Below are positions 1 through 8,415 of a stretch of DNA of 64,000 nucleotides, piece by piece. The position numbers and the translations under genes were made by a program. The notes under the pieces were generated by a model, which worked only from the letters and a program-made list of their open reading frames with translations, did not search any database and had not been told where the DNA came from. The stretch is from AG41 sp035943095. Lineage in GTDB: Bacteria > Gemmatimonadota > Gemmatimonadetes > Gemmatimonadales > GWC2-71-9. The stretch covers positions 8,705-72,704 of the forward strand of contig DASZCN010000060.1 in assembly GCA_035943095.1 (NCBI GenBank). The letters run 5' to 3'. Every line of letters starts with the position of its first letter. The first letter of the stretch is position 1.

Positions 1-1
1 T

Positions 2-418
2 CCGAAGGTGCTCGACGGCATCGGAAACGCGTACTCGGATGAAATCCTGCACGCCGCGCACTTGTCCCCGCTTCGACTCACGTCGCAGCTCACGCAGGAA
101 GAGACCGATCGGTTGTTTCGGGCCACGAAGCAAACGCTCACGCACTGGATCGAGCGCCTCGAGACCGATAATGGGAACGGCTTCCCCGAGAAGGTGACGG
201 CGTTCCGGGAGGGAATGGCCGTGCACGGTCGGTATCGTCAACCGTGCCCGGTCTGCGGATCGCCGATCCAGCGGATCCGCTACGCCGAGAACGAGGTCAA
301 CTATTGCGTCACGTGCCAGACGGGTGGCCGCGTGCTGGCGGACCGTTCCCTGTCCCGCTTATTGAAGGAAGACTGGCCCCGATCGCTCGACGAGTGGGAA
401 GAGCGCGTCGGGCGCTAG
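2..418 (+). CDS. mutM: Formamidopyrimidine-DNA glycosylase, C-terminal part (5' end outside window)
   Basis: This is the last 138 residues of an Fpg/Nei-family base-excision repair glycosylase, which removes oxidised purines such as 8-oxoguanine and nicks the DNA at the abasic site. The visible part opens with the helix-two-turn-helix segment (GIGNAYSDEILHAA) and ends with a four-cysteine zinc finger, CPVC and CVTC about 17 residues apart, followed by the conserved GGR. The catalytic N-terminal proline lies outside the window. The reading frame is open to base 2, so the GTG at 8 is internal and not a start. The helix and zinc finger make the family firm; which member (Fpg or Nei) is less certain. 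Confidence 0.9.
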   Translation, partial: PKVLDGIGNAYSDEILHAAHLSPLRLTSQLTQEETDRLFRATKQTLTHWIERLETDNGNGFPEKVTAFREGMAVHGRYRQPCPVCGSPIQRIRYAENEVNYCVTCQTGGRVLADRSLSRLLKEDWPRSLDEWEERVGR

Positions 419-433
419 CTATATCTTTGCTGC

Positions 434-841
434 ATGGCGAGCCAACCGGTCCGGTTCGAACGGATATTTCACGTGGCAGCAGCAGACATCGATGAGCTGG
501 GCCACGTGAACAATGTCGTGTACCTCCGCTGGGTCCAGGACGTCGCCGCGGCGCATTGGGAGTCCGCCACGACGCCGGCGGAACGAGCCGGGGTCGGGTG
601 GGTGGTGTTGCGACACGAAATCGACTACAAGCACCCCGCTAGGCCCGGCGATGACGTCATCGCCCGCACCTGGGTGGGACCTCCGGCCGCCGCGACGTTC
701 GAGCGGCATACCGAGATCTCGCGCGCGGCCGACCGGCGGGTGCTCGCCCAGGCCCGATCGCTCTGGTGTCCCGTGAACCCCAAGACGGGCCGGGTGCAGC
801 GCATCGACCCCGCGCTGCACGACCGGTTCTACATCTCGTGA
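434..841 (+). CDS. Acyl-CoA thioesterase, 4HBT/YbgC hotdog family
   Basis: A 135-residue single hotdog-fold protein. Near the N-terminus it has the 4-hydroxybenzoyl-CoA thioesterase signature, an aspartate-rich AADIDELGHVNNVVYLRW stretch in which the Asp and the GHVNN turn form the active-site region. Family members hydrolyse acyl-CoA thioesters, and the YbgC branch is often linked to envelope functions. The substrate cannot be read from sequence. The length is normal for the family. Its TGA overlaps the GTG of the next small gene (GTGA), which suggests translational coupling. It starts 15 bases after the mutM stop. Confidence 0.85.
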   Translation: MASQPVRFERIFHVAAADIDELGHVNNVVYLRWVQDVAAAHWESATTPAERAGVGWVVLRHEIDYKHPARPGDDVIARTWVGPPAAATFERHTEISRAADRRVLAQARSLWCPVNPKTGRVQRIDPALHDRFYIS

Positions 842-1065
842 GGCCTCGTCTCGTCGTAGCGGCGTGCGTGTTTCTGGTCCCGGTCGCGGCGCTCATCTTC
901 GTGCTGCACCCGGTCTGTGTCCCGCTCACCGCCGAGGACCTGAAGACGTTCAACGTCCCGATCGAGCAGCGCACCGACCGCGATTTCTATCTGAAAGTCT
1001 TCCAGAAACGGGACGGCCAGTGGTATCAGTGCAAGACGTGGATCTCGCGATTCGTTTTCTTCTGA
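838..1065 (+). CDS. Small membrane-anchored hypothetical protein
   Basis: A 75-residue protein started from the GTG that overlaps the stop of the upstream thioesterase gene (GTGA). Longer in-frame starts inside that gene are less likely. Residues 4-27 form one hydrophobic helix preceded by RPR, which fits a signal anchor. The remainder is short and polar, with two cysteines (CVPL near the membrane exit and QCKTW near the end) and a hydrophobic end, FVFF. I do not recognise the family. The overlap with its neighbour and the gap of only 13 bases to pabA support a real gene. Confidence 0.55.
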   Translation: MRPRLVVAACVFLVPVAALIFVLHPVCVPLTAEDLKTFNVPIEQRTDRDFYLKVFQKRDGQWYQCKTWISRFVFF

Positions 1066-1078
1066 CTAGGTTTCCCGC

Positions 1079-1669
1079 ATGCTGTTCGTCCTGGATAATT
1101 ACGACTCGTTCACGTACAACCTCGTCCAGCTGTTCGGCGAGCTCGGTGCCGAACCGGTCGTGTATCGCAATGATGCGCTCACCGTCGACCAGGTGATCGC
1201 CCTGAAGCCGACGGCCGCGGTGCTGTCGCCGGGTCCGGGGACCCCCGGCCAGGCCGGGATCCTGGTCCCCCTCGTGAAGGCCCTCGCAGGGAAGGTGCCC
1301 ATTCTGGGCGTCTGCCTGGGCCATCAGGCGATCGGTGAGGCGTTCGGCGGACGGGTGGTGCGGGCGGAGCGGTTGATGCACGGCAAGACGTGCGAGGTGG
1401 TCCACGAGGACGACGAGCTGTTCGAGGGTGTTCCGAGCCCGGTCACCGGGATGCGCTACCACTCCCTCGTTGTCGAGCCGAAATCCTTGCCCAAGGATCT
1501 CGTGATCACCGCCTGGAGCGCAGACCGGCCGAAGGACGCGGAGATCATGGCGATGAAGCACCGTCGGCACGCGCTGTACGGCGTCCAGTTCCACCCCGAG
1601 TCCATAGGGACCGAGCACGGCAAGCGCCTGCTCGAGAACTTTCTGAGGGTGGCGCACGCGACGGTGTAG
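1079..1669 (+). CDS. pabA: Aminodeoxychorismate/anthranilate synthase glutaminase subunit
   Basis: A 196-residue class I glutamine amidotransferase that supplies ammonia to the chorismate-using PabB or TrpE subunit for folate or tryptophan synthesis. It shows the diagnostic N-terminus LDNYDSFTYNLVQ, the oxyanion segment SPGPGTP, the nucleophile elbow GVCLGHQ (Cys) and the His-Glu pair in VQFHPES. Length matches the family. PabA and TrpG cannot be told apart from sequence alone and one protein may serve both pathways. No pabB, trpE or other chorismate gene is nearby, so it is an orphan glutaminase here. Confidence 0.9.
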   Translation: MLFVLDNYDSFTYNLVQLFGELGAEPVVYRNDALTVDQVIALKPTAAVLSPGPGTPGQAGILVPLVKALAGKVPILGVCLGHQAIGEAFGGRVVRAERLMHGKTCEVVHEDDELFEGVPSPVTGMRYHSLVVEPKSLPKDLVITAWSADRPKDAEIMAMKHRRHALYGVQFHPESIGTEHGKRLLENFLRVAHATV

Positions 1670-1674
1670 CGGAC

Positions 1675-1704
1675 TTAACGCTCGTCACCACCGCCGCTTA
1701 GTAT
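1675..1704 (+). promoter_or_regulatory. Possible promoter of the kds-lpt-rpoN operon
   Basis: In the 75-base gap before kdsB there is a TAGTAT at 1699-1704 resembling a -10 box. An 18-base spacer separates it from TTAACG at 1675-1680, a weak -35 match. It is the only gap in the kdsB-to-GT2 stretch where a main operon promoter fits well. This is pattern matching by eye, and the sigma-factor preferences of this organism are unknown. Confidence 0.25.
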
Positions 1705-1744
1705 CAGGACTAGACGCCACGGCACGGATTTTGTATGTTCCCCC

Positions 1745-2494
1745 GTGCCCGTCCTTGGCGTGATTCCTGCGCGGCTGGGCTCCAGCCGGCTCCCTCGCAA
1801 GCCACTCTTGCCGCTGGCAGGCGAACCCCTCGTCCTCTGGGTCGTCCGGCGAGTCGCCGAAGCTCGGGTGTGCGACCGTCTCGTGGTCGCGACCGACGCG
1901 TCCGAAATCGTCAGTGTGGTGGAGCGCGCCGGGTACGAAGCGGTTCTGACCTCCCCCGCCCATCAATCAGGGACCGAGCGGGTTGCAGAAGTCGTTGTCA
2001 ATAAAACATTTAGTGCATTCGATGTGATCTTGAACGTGCAGGGCGACGAGCCCCTCGTGGCGCCCGACGCGCTGCACGGCGCCGTGGCGCGCGTGCGCGG
2101 CGGCGATCCGATCGGGACGGCGGCGGGCGACCTGGACCGCTCGCTCGCGACCGACCCGAGTCGCGTGAAAGTCGTGGTCGACACGCGCGGCAGGGCCATC
2201 TACTTCTCGCGGGCGCCGATCCCGTTCGATCGCGACGACGCGGGTGATGTGCGGTACCACCAGCACGTGGGCGTGTACGCATACACGCCGGACGCGCTCG
2301 CGCGCTGGGTTCGCCTGGCGCCCGTGCCGGAAGAGCGCTGGGAGCGGCTCGAGCAGCTGCGGCCGCTGCTGCACGGGATGCCGATCGGTGTGGCGTTGTT
2401 TCCGGGACCCGCGGCCCCGGGTGTGGACACGGCAGACGATCTCCGAGCCGTTGCGACGCAGGTGACCCGCCAATTGAGGGAGGTGAGTCCTTGA
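1745..2494 (+). CDS. kdsB: 3-deoxy-manno-octulosonate cytidylyltransferase (CMP-KDO synthetase)
   Basis: KdsB activates KDO with CTP to give CMP-KDO, the donor for the inner core of LPS. The 249-residue protein starts with GTG and shows the nucleotidyltransferase signature IPARLGSSRLPRKPL at the N-terminus, then SGTERVAEV and VQGDEPLV, where acidic residues bind magnesium, and a YFSRAPIP segment typical of KdsB. The length is normal. The gene ends in a 4-base overlap (TTGA) with pyrG, whose product makes the CTP it consumes. It is the first gene of the KDO/LPS operon. Confidence 0.95.
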   Translation: MPVLGVIPARLGSSRLPRKPLLPLAGEPLVLWVVRRVAEARVCDRLVVATDASEIVSVVERAGYEAVLTSPAHQSGTERVAEVVVNKTFSAFDVILNVQGDEPLVAPDALHGAVARVRGGDPIGTAAGDLDRSLATDPSRVKVVVDTRGRAIYFSRAPIPFDRDDAGDVRYHQHVGVYAYTPDALARWVRLAPVPEERWERLEQLRPLLHGMPIGVALFPGPAAPGVDTADDLRAVATQVTRQLREVSP

Positions 2495-4164
2495 GCTCGA
2501 CGAAGTACATCTTCGTGACTGGCGGCGTGGTCTCCTCCCTTGGTAAGGGCATCGCGGCCGCCTCCCTCGGGCGGCTTCTGGTGGAGCGCGGCCTGCGGGT
2601 CACGATCCAGAAATTCGATCCGTACATCAACGTCGATCCGGGCACGATGTCGCCGTTCCAGCACGGCGAGGTGTTCGTGACCGACGACGGTGCGGAAACC
2701 GATCTCGACCTTGGCCACTACGAGCGATTCATCGACCGCTCGCTGTCGCAGGTCAACAACGTGACCACAGGGCGCATCTACCTCTCGGTGATCACGAAGG
2801 AGCGCCGCGGCGAGTACCTCGGCTCCACGGTACAGGTCATCCCGCACATCACGGACGAGATCAAAACGTCCATCCGGAGGCTCGCCCCTGATCACGACGT
2901 CGTGATCACCGAGATCGGCGGCACCGTGGGCGACATCGAATCGCTGCCGTTCCTCGAGGCGATCCGGCAGTTCCGTCAGGAAGTGGGGCGGGACAACACG
3001 CTGTTCATCCACCTCACGTTGGTCCCGTTCATCGCCGCCACCGCCGAGCTCAAGACCAAGCCCACGCAGCACTCCGTTCGCGAGCTGATGCAGATCGGAA
3101 TCCAGCCCGATATCCTGGTCTGCCGCACGGAGCGGCCGCTCTCGGAAGACCTGAAGCGCAAGATCGCCCAGTTTTGCAACGTGGACTTCGGCTGCGTCGT
3201 CGAGAGCCCCGACGTTCGGTCGATCTACCAGATCCCGCTCAGGCTGCACGAGCAGGGACTCGACCGGGAGGTCTGCCGGCGGCTCCACCTCGAAACCAAG
3301 GAGCCCGACCTGCGCACCTGGGCGCAGATGGTCGAGAAAACCCTCAATCCGCCGGAGCGCGTGCGCATCGCCGTCGTCGGGAAATACACAGAGCTGGCGG
3401 ACAGCTACAAGAGCATCCACGAAGCCCTCGTCCACGGGGGCATTGCGAACGACTGCGGCGTGCAGATCGAGTGGATCTCGTCCGACCGCTTCACCGATCA
3501 GGAGGCAACCGGCGAGCTGCTCGGCGGCTACGACGGGTTGCTGGTCCCGGGCGGGTTCGGCGTGCGCGGAGTGGAAGGCATGCTCGAGGCGATCCGCTGG
3601 GCGCGCGAGAACAAGCTCCCGTTCTTCGGCATCTGCCTCGGCCTGCAGACGGCGATCGTCGAGTTCGCGCGGGACGTCGTCAAACTCCCCGATACAAACT
3701 CGAGTGAGTTCGCACCCGAATGCGAGAATCCGGTGATCGCGCTGATGCGCTCGCAGGAGGGTATCCAGGAGCTGGGCGGGACCATGCGCCTGGGCGCGTA
3801 CCCCTGCAAGCTCCGTCCCGGCTCTCGCGTCGCACAGGCGTATGGCGCGCTCGAGGTGAGTGAGCGCCATCGGCACCGCTACGAGGTGTCGAACGCCTAT
3901 CGCGACGTGCTCGCGGAGTATGGGATGCGCTGCTCCGGCCTGTCCCCCGACGGCTCGCTCGTGGAAATGATCGAGCTGCCGGATCACCCCTGGTTCATCG
4001 GCTGTCAATTCCATCCAGAGCTCAAGTCCCGTCCCACCCGGCCGCACCCGCTCTTCGCCGGCTTCGTGGGCGCGGCTCGCCAGCTGCACCGGGCGAAGGC
4101 GGGCGGGCGAGCGGCGCCGGCGGAGCGGCCGGCCCCATCCCAGGTGGCCAGCCGCCACGACTGA
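2491..4164 (+). CDS. pyrG: CTP synthase
   Basis: CTP synthase aminates UTP to CTP using glutamine. The 557-residue protein has the N-terminal synthetase domain (KYIFVTGGVVSSLGKGI P-loop and an EIGGTVGDIES segment) and a C-terminal class I glutaminase domain with PGGFGVRG, the nucleophile in FGICLGLQ and the FHPEL triad end. The start is TTG, preceded by a good GGGAGGTGA ribosome site and overlapping the kdsB stop. The last 20 or so residues are an extra basic, Ala/Pro-rich tail. Pairing with kdsB and kdsA places CTP supply beside CMP-KDO synthesis. Confidence 0.97.
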   Translation: MSSTKYIFVTGGVVSSLGKGIAAASLGRLLVERGLRVTIQKFDPYINVDPGTMSPFQHGEVFVTDDGAETDLDLGHYERFIDRSLSQVNNVTTGRIYLSVITKERRGEYLGSTVQVIPHITDEIKTSIRRLAPDHDVVITEIGGTVGDIESLPFLEAIRQFRQEVGRDNTLFIHLTLVPFIAATAELKTKPTQHSVRELMQIGIQPDILVCRTERPLSEDLKRKIAQFCNVDFGCVVESPDVRSIYQIPLRLHEQGLDREVCRRLHLETKEPDLRTWAQMVEKTLNPPERVRIAVVGKYTELADSYKSIHEALVHGGIANDCGVQIEWISSDRFTDQEATGELLGGYDGLLVPGGFGVRGVEGMLEAIRWARENKLPFFGICLGLQTAIVEFARDVVKLPDTNSSEFAPECENPVIALMRSQEGIQELGGTMRLGAYPCKLRPGSRVAQAYGALEVSERHRHRYEVSNAYRDVLAEYGMRCSGLSPDGSLVEMIELPDHPWFIGCQFHPELKSRPTRPHPLFAGFVGAARQLHRAKAGGRAAPAERPAPSQVASRHD

Positions 4165-4165
4165 C

Positions 4166-4978
4166 ATGGCGCCGCATTTCGGGGCTTCCCCGTTCCTCAT
4201 CGCGGGGCCGTGCGTCGTCGAATCCGACGACCTGAACCTCCGCGTCGGCGAGGCGCTGGCCGACCTCGGGGCGAAGCTCGGAGTGCACGTCATCTACAAG
4301 GCGTCCTACGACAAGGCGAACCGGTCGCGGCTCGGGGCAGGGCGCGGCCCTGGTCTCGAGCGCGGGCTCGAGGCGCTCGAGCGCGTTCACGCGGCCACGG
4401 GCCTCCCGATCCTCACGGACGTGCACGAAGCCAACCAGGTGTCCGCCGCCGCCCAGATCGCGGAAATCCTACAGATCCCGGCCTTCCTGTGCCGGCAGAC
4501 CGATCTCCTCGTGGCTGTCGGGCGCGCCGGGCGCGCCGTGAACGTGAAGAAGGGGCAGTGGATGTCGCCCGAAGGGATGTCCGGGGCCGTGCAAAAAGTC
4601 CGCGCTGGGGGAGCGCCCGAGGTCGCCGTCACCGAGCGAGGCACGTTCTTCGGGTACGGCGACCTGGTCGTCGACATGCGGAACTTCGCCCGGCTGCGCG
4701 CCGCCTGCGGCGTGCCGGTGGTGTTCGACGCCACACACTCGGTGCAGCAACCGGGGCAGGGACCGGAGGGAGCGAGCGGCGGCCTGCGGGAGTTCGTTCC
4801 GCCCCTGCTGTATGCCGCCGCCGCTGCCGGTGCAGACGGGTTCTTCCTCGAGACCCACCCCGATCCGGATCGGGCTCCGTCCGACGGACCGAACATGGTG
4901 CCGCTCGAGGACCTGGCGGGGATCGTGACTGTGGCGTTGGACATTTGGCAGCGAGCCCGGGAGGCGGTCCGTGCGTAG
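4166..4978 (+). CDS. kdsA: 3-deoxy-8-phosphooctulonate synthase (KDO-8-phosphate synthase)
   Basis: KdsA condenses arabinose 5-phosphate with phosphoenolpyruvate to form KDO-8-phosphate. The 270-residue protein has the family markers LIAGPCVVES at the start, YKASYDKANRS, the VNVKKGQWMSPE loop, VTERGTFFGYGDLVVDMR and VFDATHSVQQPG. It ends in a segment rich in acidic and histidine residues (ETHPDPDRAPSDGPNM). It begins one base after the pyrG stop and is followed by kdsC after a 39-base gap, so all KDO pathway enzymes are encoded in one block. Confidence 0.96.
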   Translation: MAPHFGASPFLIAGPCVVESDDLNLRVGEALADLGAKLGVHVIYKASYDKANRSRLGAGRGPGLERGLEALERVHAATGLPILTDVHEANQVSAAAQIAEILQIPAFLCRQTDLLVAVGRAGRAVNVKKGQWMSPEGMSGAVQKVRAGGAPEVAVTERGTFFGYGDLVVDMRNFARLRAACGVPVVFDATHSVQQPGQGPEGASGGLREFVPPLLYAAAAAGADGFFLETHPDPDRAPSDGPNMVPLEDLAGIVTVALDIWQRAREAVRA

Positions 4979-5017
4979 GCGTCACGGAGCCCGTGCCCCC
5001 CACCCGAGCGTAATGCC

Positions 5018-5590
5018 ATGATCGACGCCGCGCTCGCGCGCCGCCTGAAGCTCGTCGGCTTCGATGTCGACGGCGTCCTGACCGACAACGGGGTCTACAT
5101 CGGCATGGTCGGAGACCATCCTGTCGAGTTCAAGCGGTTTCATATCCAGGACGGGATCGGCGTTCGGATGCTCCGCTCTGCCGGCTTGACCGTGGTGTGG
5201 GTATCGGGACGAGAATCCGCCGCCACCGCCCTCCGGGCACGCGAGCTCGGCGTGGACGAGCTGATTCAAGACTCCGCCGCCCGGAAGCTCCCCGCCTTCG
5301 AGGACCTGCTGGCCCGCCGCGCGCTCGGCTGGGCGGAGTGCGCGTTCGTGGGCGACGATCTCGCCGACCTGCCCCTACTGGCGCGCGTGGGCCTCCCCAT
5401 AGCCGTCGCGAACGGCGTGGCAGAGGTGAAGGAGCGAGCGCGCTTCGTCACCGCTGTGCCGGGCGGGCAGGGAGCAGTGCGCGAGGTGGCGGAGCTGATC
5501 CTCAAGGCCCGCGGCGAGTGGGAGGACCTGGTCAACAAGTTCTTCGTGGAGCGCAGCGATGCCCCGCACGGAGCCCACCGAACTCGTTGA
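5018..5590 (+). CDS. kdsC: 3-deoxy-manno-octulosonate-8-phosphatase, HAD family
   Basis: KdsC is the HAD-superfamily phosphatase that turns KDO-8-phosphate into KDO. HAD motif I is seen as FDVDGVLTDNGVYIG, the motif II serine-containing segment as WVSGRES, and motif IV as FVGDDLADLPLL. There is no cap domain, as expected for the small tetrameric C0 class, and the 190-residue length fits. The 3' end overlaps kdsD by 32 bases. The C-terminal end after EDLVNKFF is somewhat longer than usual. Assignment rests on motifs plus position between kdsA and kdsD. Confidence 0.93.
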   Translation: MIDAALARRLKLVGFDVDGVLTDNGVYIGMVGDHPVEFKRFHIQDGIGVRMLRSAGLTVVWVSGRESAATALRARELGVDELIQDSAARKLPAFEDLLARRALGWAECAFVGDDLADLPLLARVGLPIAVANGVAEVKERARFVTAVPGGQGAVREVAELILKARGEWEDLVNKFFVERSDAPHGAHRTR

Positions 5591-6533
5591 CCGCGGGCGT
5601 CGCGTGCTGGCCCTCGAAGCCGCCGCGATCCACCGCGTCGCCGAGCGACTGAGCCCCGCGTTCGCCGCCGCGGTGCGGCTCCTGGCGTCCGCCAAGGGGC
5701 GCCTGATCGTGTCCGGCGTGGGCAAGTCCGGCCTGATCGCGCGTAAGATCGCGGCAACGTTCACCTCCACCGGAACCCCCGCCTCGTTCCTCCACCCGGT
5801 GGACTCGCTGCACGGCGACCTGGGGCTCGTGGGCCGGGACGACGTGGCGCTCCTGCTCTCGAAGAGCGGGGCCTCGGATGAGCTGTTCGGCCTCGTGGGC
5901 CAGCTCAAGCGTCTGGGTGTCCAGATCATCGCGCTCACCGGAGATCCCGATTCCGTACTCGCGCGGCAATGCGACGTGGCGCTGGACGCGAGCGTGGTCG
6001 AGGAAGCCTGTGCCGAAACCCTCGCGCCCACGGCCAGCACGACCGCCGCCCTCGCCCTGGGCGACGCACTGGCCGTGACCGTCCTCGAGGTCAAGGGATT
6101 CCGCCGGGAGGACTTCGCGGCGCTCCATCCGGCGGGCACGCTCGGCCGGAACCTGCTGTTGCGTGTCGCCGACGTGATGCTCGACCGCGACGTCCCCACC
6201 CTCGGGCCCGAGCGCCCGATGCGTGAGTGCGTCGTGCTCCTGGCGGAGAAACGAGGCACGGTCGCGGTGGTCGACGGGGCGGGAAGCCTGGTGGGCGTCG
6301 TGACTGCGGGCGACTTGACGCGCCTCATGGAGCGGACGGACCGGTTTCTCGATATCCCGGTGGCCGACGTGATGACCCGGACGCCCAAGACCACGACGCC
6401 CGACGTGCTGGCGGGCGCCGCGGTCCAGGTGATGGAACGCCACGGAATCATGGCGCTCCCCGTGCTGGACGGTGGCCGGCGCGTGGTGGGGATGGTGCAT
6501 CTGCACGACCTGATGAAGGCCGGGGCGGCATGA
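5559..6533 (+). CDS. kdsD: Arabinose-5-phosphate isomerase (SIS and tandem CBS domains)
   Basis: KdsD converts ribulose 5-phosphate to arabinose 5-phosphate, the precursor used by KdsA. The 324-residue protein has an N-terminal SIS domain (SGVGKSGLIARKIAATFTS and LLSKSGASDELFGL) and a HPAGTLGRNLL segment that marks this family. Two CBS domains follow in the last 120 residues (about MLDRDVPTL and VMTRTPKTTT). Its ATG lies inside kdsC. Its stop overlaps the start of lptC (ATGA), consistent with a coupled operon and the kdsD-kdsC-lptC-lptA-lptB order known from Proteobacteria. Confidence 0.95.
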   Translation: MPRTEPTELVDRGRRVLALEAAAIHRVAERLSPAFAAAVRLLASAKGRLIVSGVGKSGLIARKIAATFTSTGTPASFLHPVDSLHGDLGLVGRDDVALLLSKSGASDELFGLVGQLKRLGVQIIALTGDPDSVLARQCDVALDASVVEEACAETLAPTASTTAALALGDALAVTVLEVKGFRREDFAALHPAGTLGRNLLLRVADVMLDRDVPTLGPERPMRECVVLLAEKRGTVAVVDGAGSLVGVVTAGDLTRLMERTDRFLDIPVADVMTRTPKTTTPDVLAGAAVQVMERHGIMALPVLDGGRRVVGMVHLHDLMKAGAA

Positions 6534-7087
6534 TCCGCCGCGCCGTACTGCCGGTCACGATGATCGTCGCGCTGGCGGCTGGTGGGGCCTGCGACACCGG
6601 GATCAAGCCGACCGCGGTGGTCACGGCGGCCGATTCGGCCGACCAGGTGTTGTACAACATGTCGCACTACGTAACCGCCGACGGTATCCAGCGCGCGCAT
6701 GTCCTCGCCGACACGGCGTATTTCTATTCGCCGATGCAGACCGCGGAGCTGCGCAACGTGCACATCACGTTCTTCGACCTGCGAGGCGCTCAGACCTCGA
6801 CCCTCACGTCGCGGGAGGGCACGTACCATTGGCAATCGGGCGACATGGAAGCACGCGGGCACGTGGTCGTCGTGCGCGTGGACAGCGCCACCCTACGGAC
6901 CGCGGTGATTCGCTTTAGTCAGGCTAGGAACCAGGTCAGCTCCGATCAGATATTCGTGTTCGACGAGCCGAAAAACGGGGGGCGCCACATCGTAGGGCAG
7001 GGCTTCACTGCCGACCCGGACTTTAAGGTCGTGACGGCAACCAAGATCGTCGGACAGGCCGGCGGCTTCATCCTGCCGAACCAATGA
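6530..7087 (+). CDS. lptC: LPS export protein LptC (bitopic, periplasmic)
   Basis: A 185-residue protein whose ATG overlaps the kdsD stop. The first 20 residues are a hydrophobic export or anchor signal ending GGACDTG, where the cysteine could also serve as a lipobox, so it may be a lipoprotein rather than a classical bitopic LptC. The rest resembles the LptC/OstA beta-jellyroll, with repeated short strands (ADTAYFYSPMQTAEL, LTSREGTYHWQSGDMEA). In the Lpt machine LptC passes LPS from the inner-membrane ABC complex to LptA. The position between kdsD and the lptA-like gene supports the call more than sequence similarity does. Confidence 0.82.
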   Translation: MIRRAVLPVTMIVALAAGGACDTGIKPTAVVTAADSADQVLYNMSHYVTADGIQRAHVLADTAYFYSPMQTAELRNVHITFFDLRGAQTSTLTSREGTYHWQSGDMEARGHVVVVRVDSATLRTAVIRFSQARNQVSSDQIFVFDEPKNGGRHIVGQGFTADPDFKVVTATKIVGQAGGFILPNQ

Positions 7088-8415
7088 TGGCTACCATGTT
7101 CGCGCTAGCGCTCGTTCAGCAACCCGCACCCCCCGTCGATACATCGCGCGGCCGGCCGTGCAAAGTCGTGATCGACTCGGTGGGCCGGCAGGCGCAGCAG
7201 GTGGAGGTGCGAGCGGGGGAGACGAACGTGTTCGCGGGCGGCGGCGTCCTGGCGCACTGTGAGGGCACGGGCACCACGCTCTCCGCCGACAGCGTCGCCT
7301 GGTTCGCGGGCGTTCGGCGGTTCGACATGATCGGCCAGCGCAACATTGTGCATATCCGCGACACCACGCTCACGCTGGACGCGACGACGGCAGCCTACTT
7401 TCTCGGCCAGGAGCGACTCGAGGCGCACAGGAACGTAGTGGCGGTGAACCGCACGACGGGATCCGTGCTGCGCGGCCCCAATCTCAACTATTACCGTGCC
7501 GTGCCCGGTATCCGCGACACGATCGAGATGTATAGCACCGGCCGTCCCACCATCGACTACCACGCCACCGCGGATTCGGGCGAGCCGTACATCATCGTGG
7601 CCGATCGAGTCCGCTTGAAGGGGAACGATCGGATGTGGGGAGGCGGTCGCGTGACGATCGACCGCAGTGACTTCGCCGCCCAGGGCGATTCGATGCAGCT
7701 CGATCAGCGCGCGGGATTTGGAGTGCTCGTCGGCAAGCCGGCCGTAGAGGGGAAGGGCGCCCGGGCGTACAAGCTCACCGGCACGCGTATCGAGCTGGGC
7801 CTGGCGGGCCGCGAGATCAAGCGCGTCAAGGCACTGGGCCAGGGCGTGGCGACCGGATCGGATTGGCGCCTCACGGCGGACACGATCCACCTCTTTTTAG
7901 ACCGCAGCAAGTTGCAGCGGGCCTTCGCCTGGGGTCCGAAGGACTCCGTCAAGGCACACGCCGTGTCCACGACGAACACCATCCGGTCTGACTCCCTGGC
8001 GCTCGACCTGCCGGACGAAGTGCTCACGGAGGCGCGTGCCTTCGGGCACGCCTTCTCGACGTCCAAGAAGGATTCGACCAAGAACGCCGATGTGGATTGG
8101 ATCGCCGGCGATTCGCTCACGGCCCGCTGGACGCAGGTTCCGGACTCCGCCGGCACTCTCAAGAGCAAGATGCACGAGCTCATTTCCCGAAACAATGCGC
8201 GCGCGCTCACCCACATGCAGAGCGAGCACGACACCGCGGGTCCGTCCATCAATTACTCACGGGGGCAGATCATCCGCATCGTCCTGAAGAGGGAGAAGGT
8301 GGACACCGTGATCGTGACCGGGCACGCCGACGGCGTGCAGCTCGAGCATCGGCCGCCGGCACCGCCCGACACCACGAAGCACAAGACGCCTCCCCCCACT
8401 GTGCCCAACCGATGA
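7084..8415 (+). CDS. lptA: OstA-like LPS transport protein (LptA / LptD-N-terminal type)
   Basis: A 443-residue protein with an OstA/LptA-type beta-jellyroll pattern in its first 180 residues: VEVRAGETNVFAGGGVLAHC, then regular short strands naming unwanted structure (TTLTLDATTAAYFLGQERL). A second similar stretch follows (YIIVADRVRLKGNDRMWGGG). Classical LptA has about 185 residues, so this is a long, two-domain version like OstA proteins of other non-proteobacterial diderms. The N-terminal hydrophobic segment is very short for a signal peptide. The tail is Pro/Lys/Thr-rich. It overlaps lptC (ATGATG) and lptB (ATGA). It should form the periplasmic LPS bridge. Confidence 0.8.
   Translation: MMATMFALALVQQPAPPVDTSRGRPCKVVIDSVGRQAQQVEVRAGETNVFAGGGVLAHCEGTGTTLSADSVAWFAGVRRFDMIGQRNIVHIRDTTLTLDATTAAYFLGQERLEAHRNVVAVNRTTGSVLRGPNLNYYRAVPGIRDTIEMYSTGRPTIDYHATADSGEPYIIVADRVRLKGNDRMWGGGRVTIDRSDFAAQGDSMQLDQRAGFGVLVGKPAVEGKGARAYKLTGTRIELGLAGREIKRVKALGQGVATGSDWRLTADTIHLFLDRSKLQRAFAWGPKDSVKAHAVSTTNTIRSDSLALDLPDEVLTEARAFGHAFSTSKKDSTKNADVDWIAGDSLTARWTQVPDSAGTLKSKMHELISRNNARALTHMQSEHDTAGPSINYSRGQIIRIVLKREKVDTVIVTGHADGVQLEHRPPAPPDTTKHKTPPPTVPNR

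Noticed and set aside
2200..4293. Long antisense open frame (almost 700 codons) opposite kdsB, pyrG and kdsA
   Set aside because: High-GC coding DNA often gives long open frames on the other strand. The three sense genes are clearly identified, and the antisense protein has no recognisable motif.
8097..8411. Longer lptB start inside the lptA gene
   Set aside because: The upstream in-frame sequence is a shadow of lptA and is Arg/His/Ala-rich, and the ATG at 8412 overlaps the lptA stop in the way usual for this operon.
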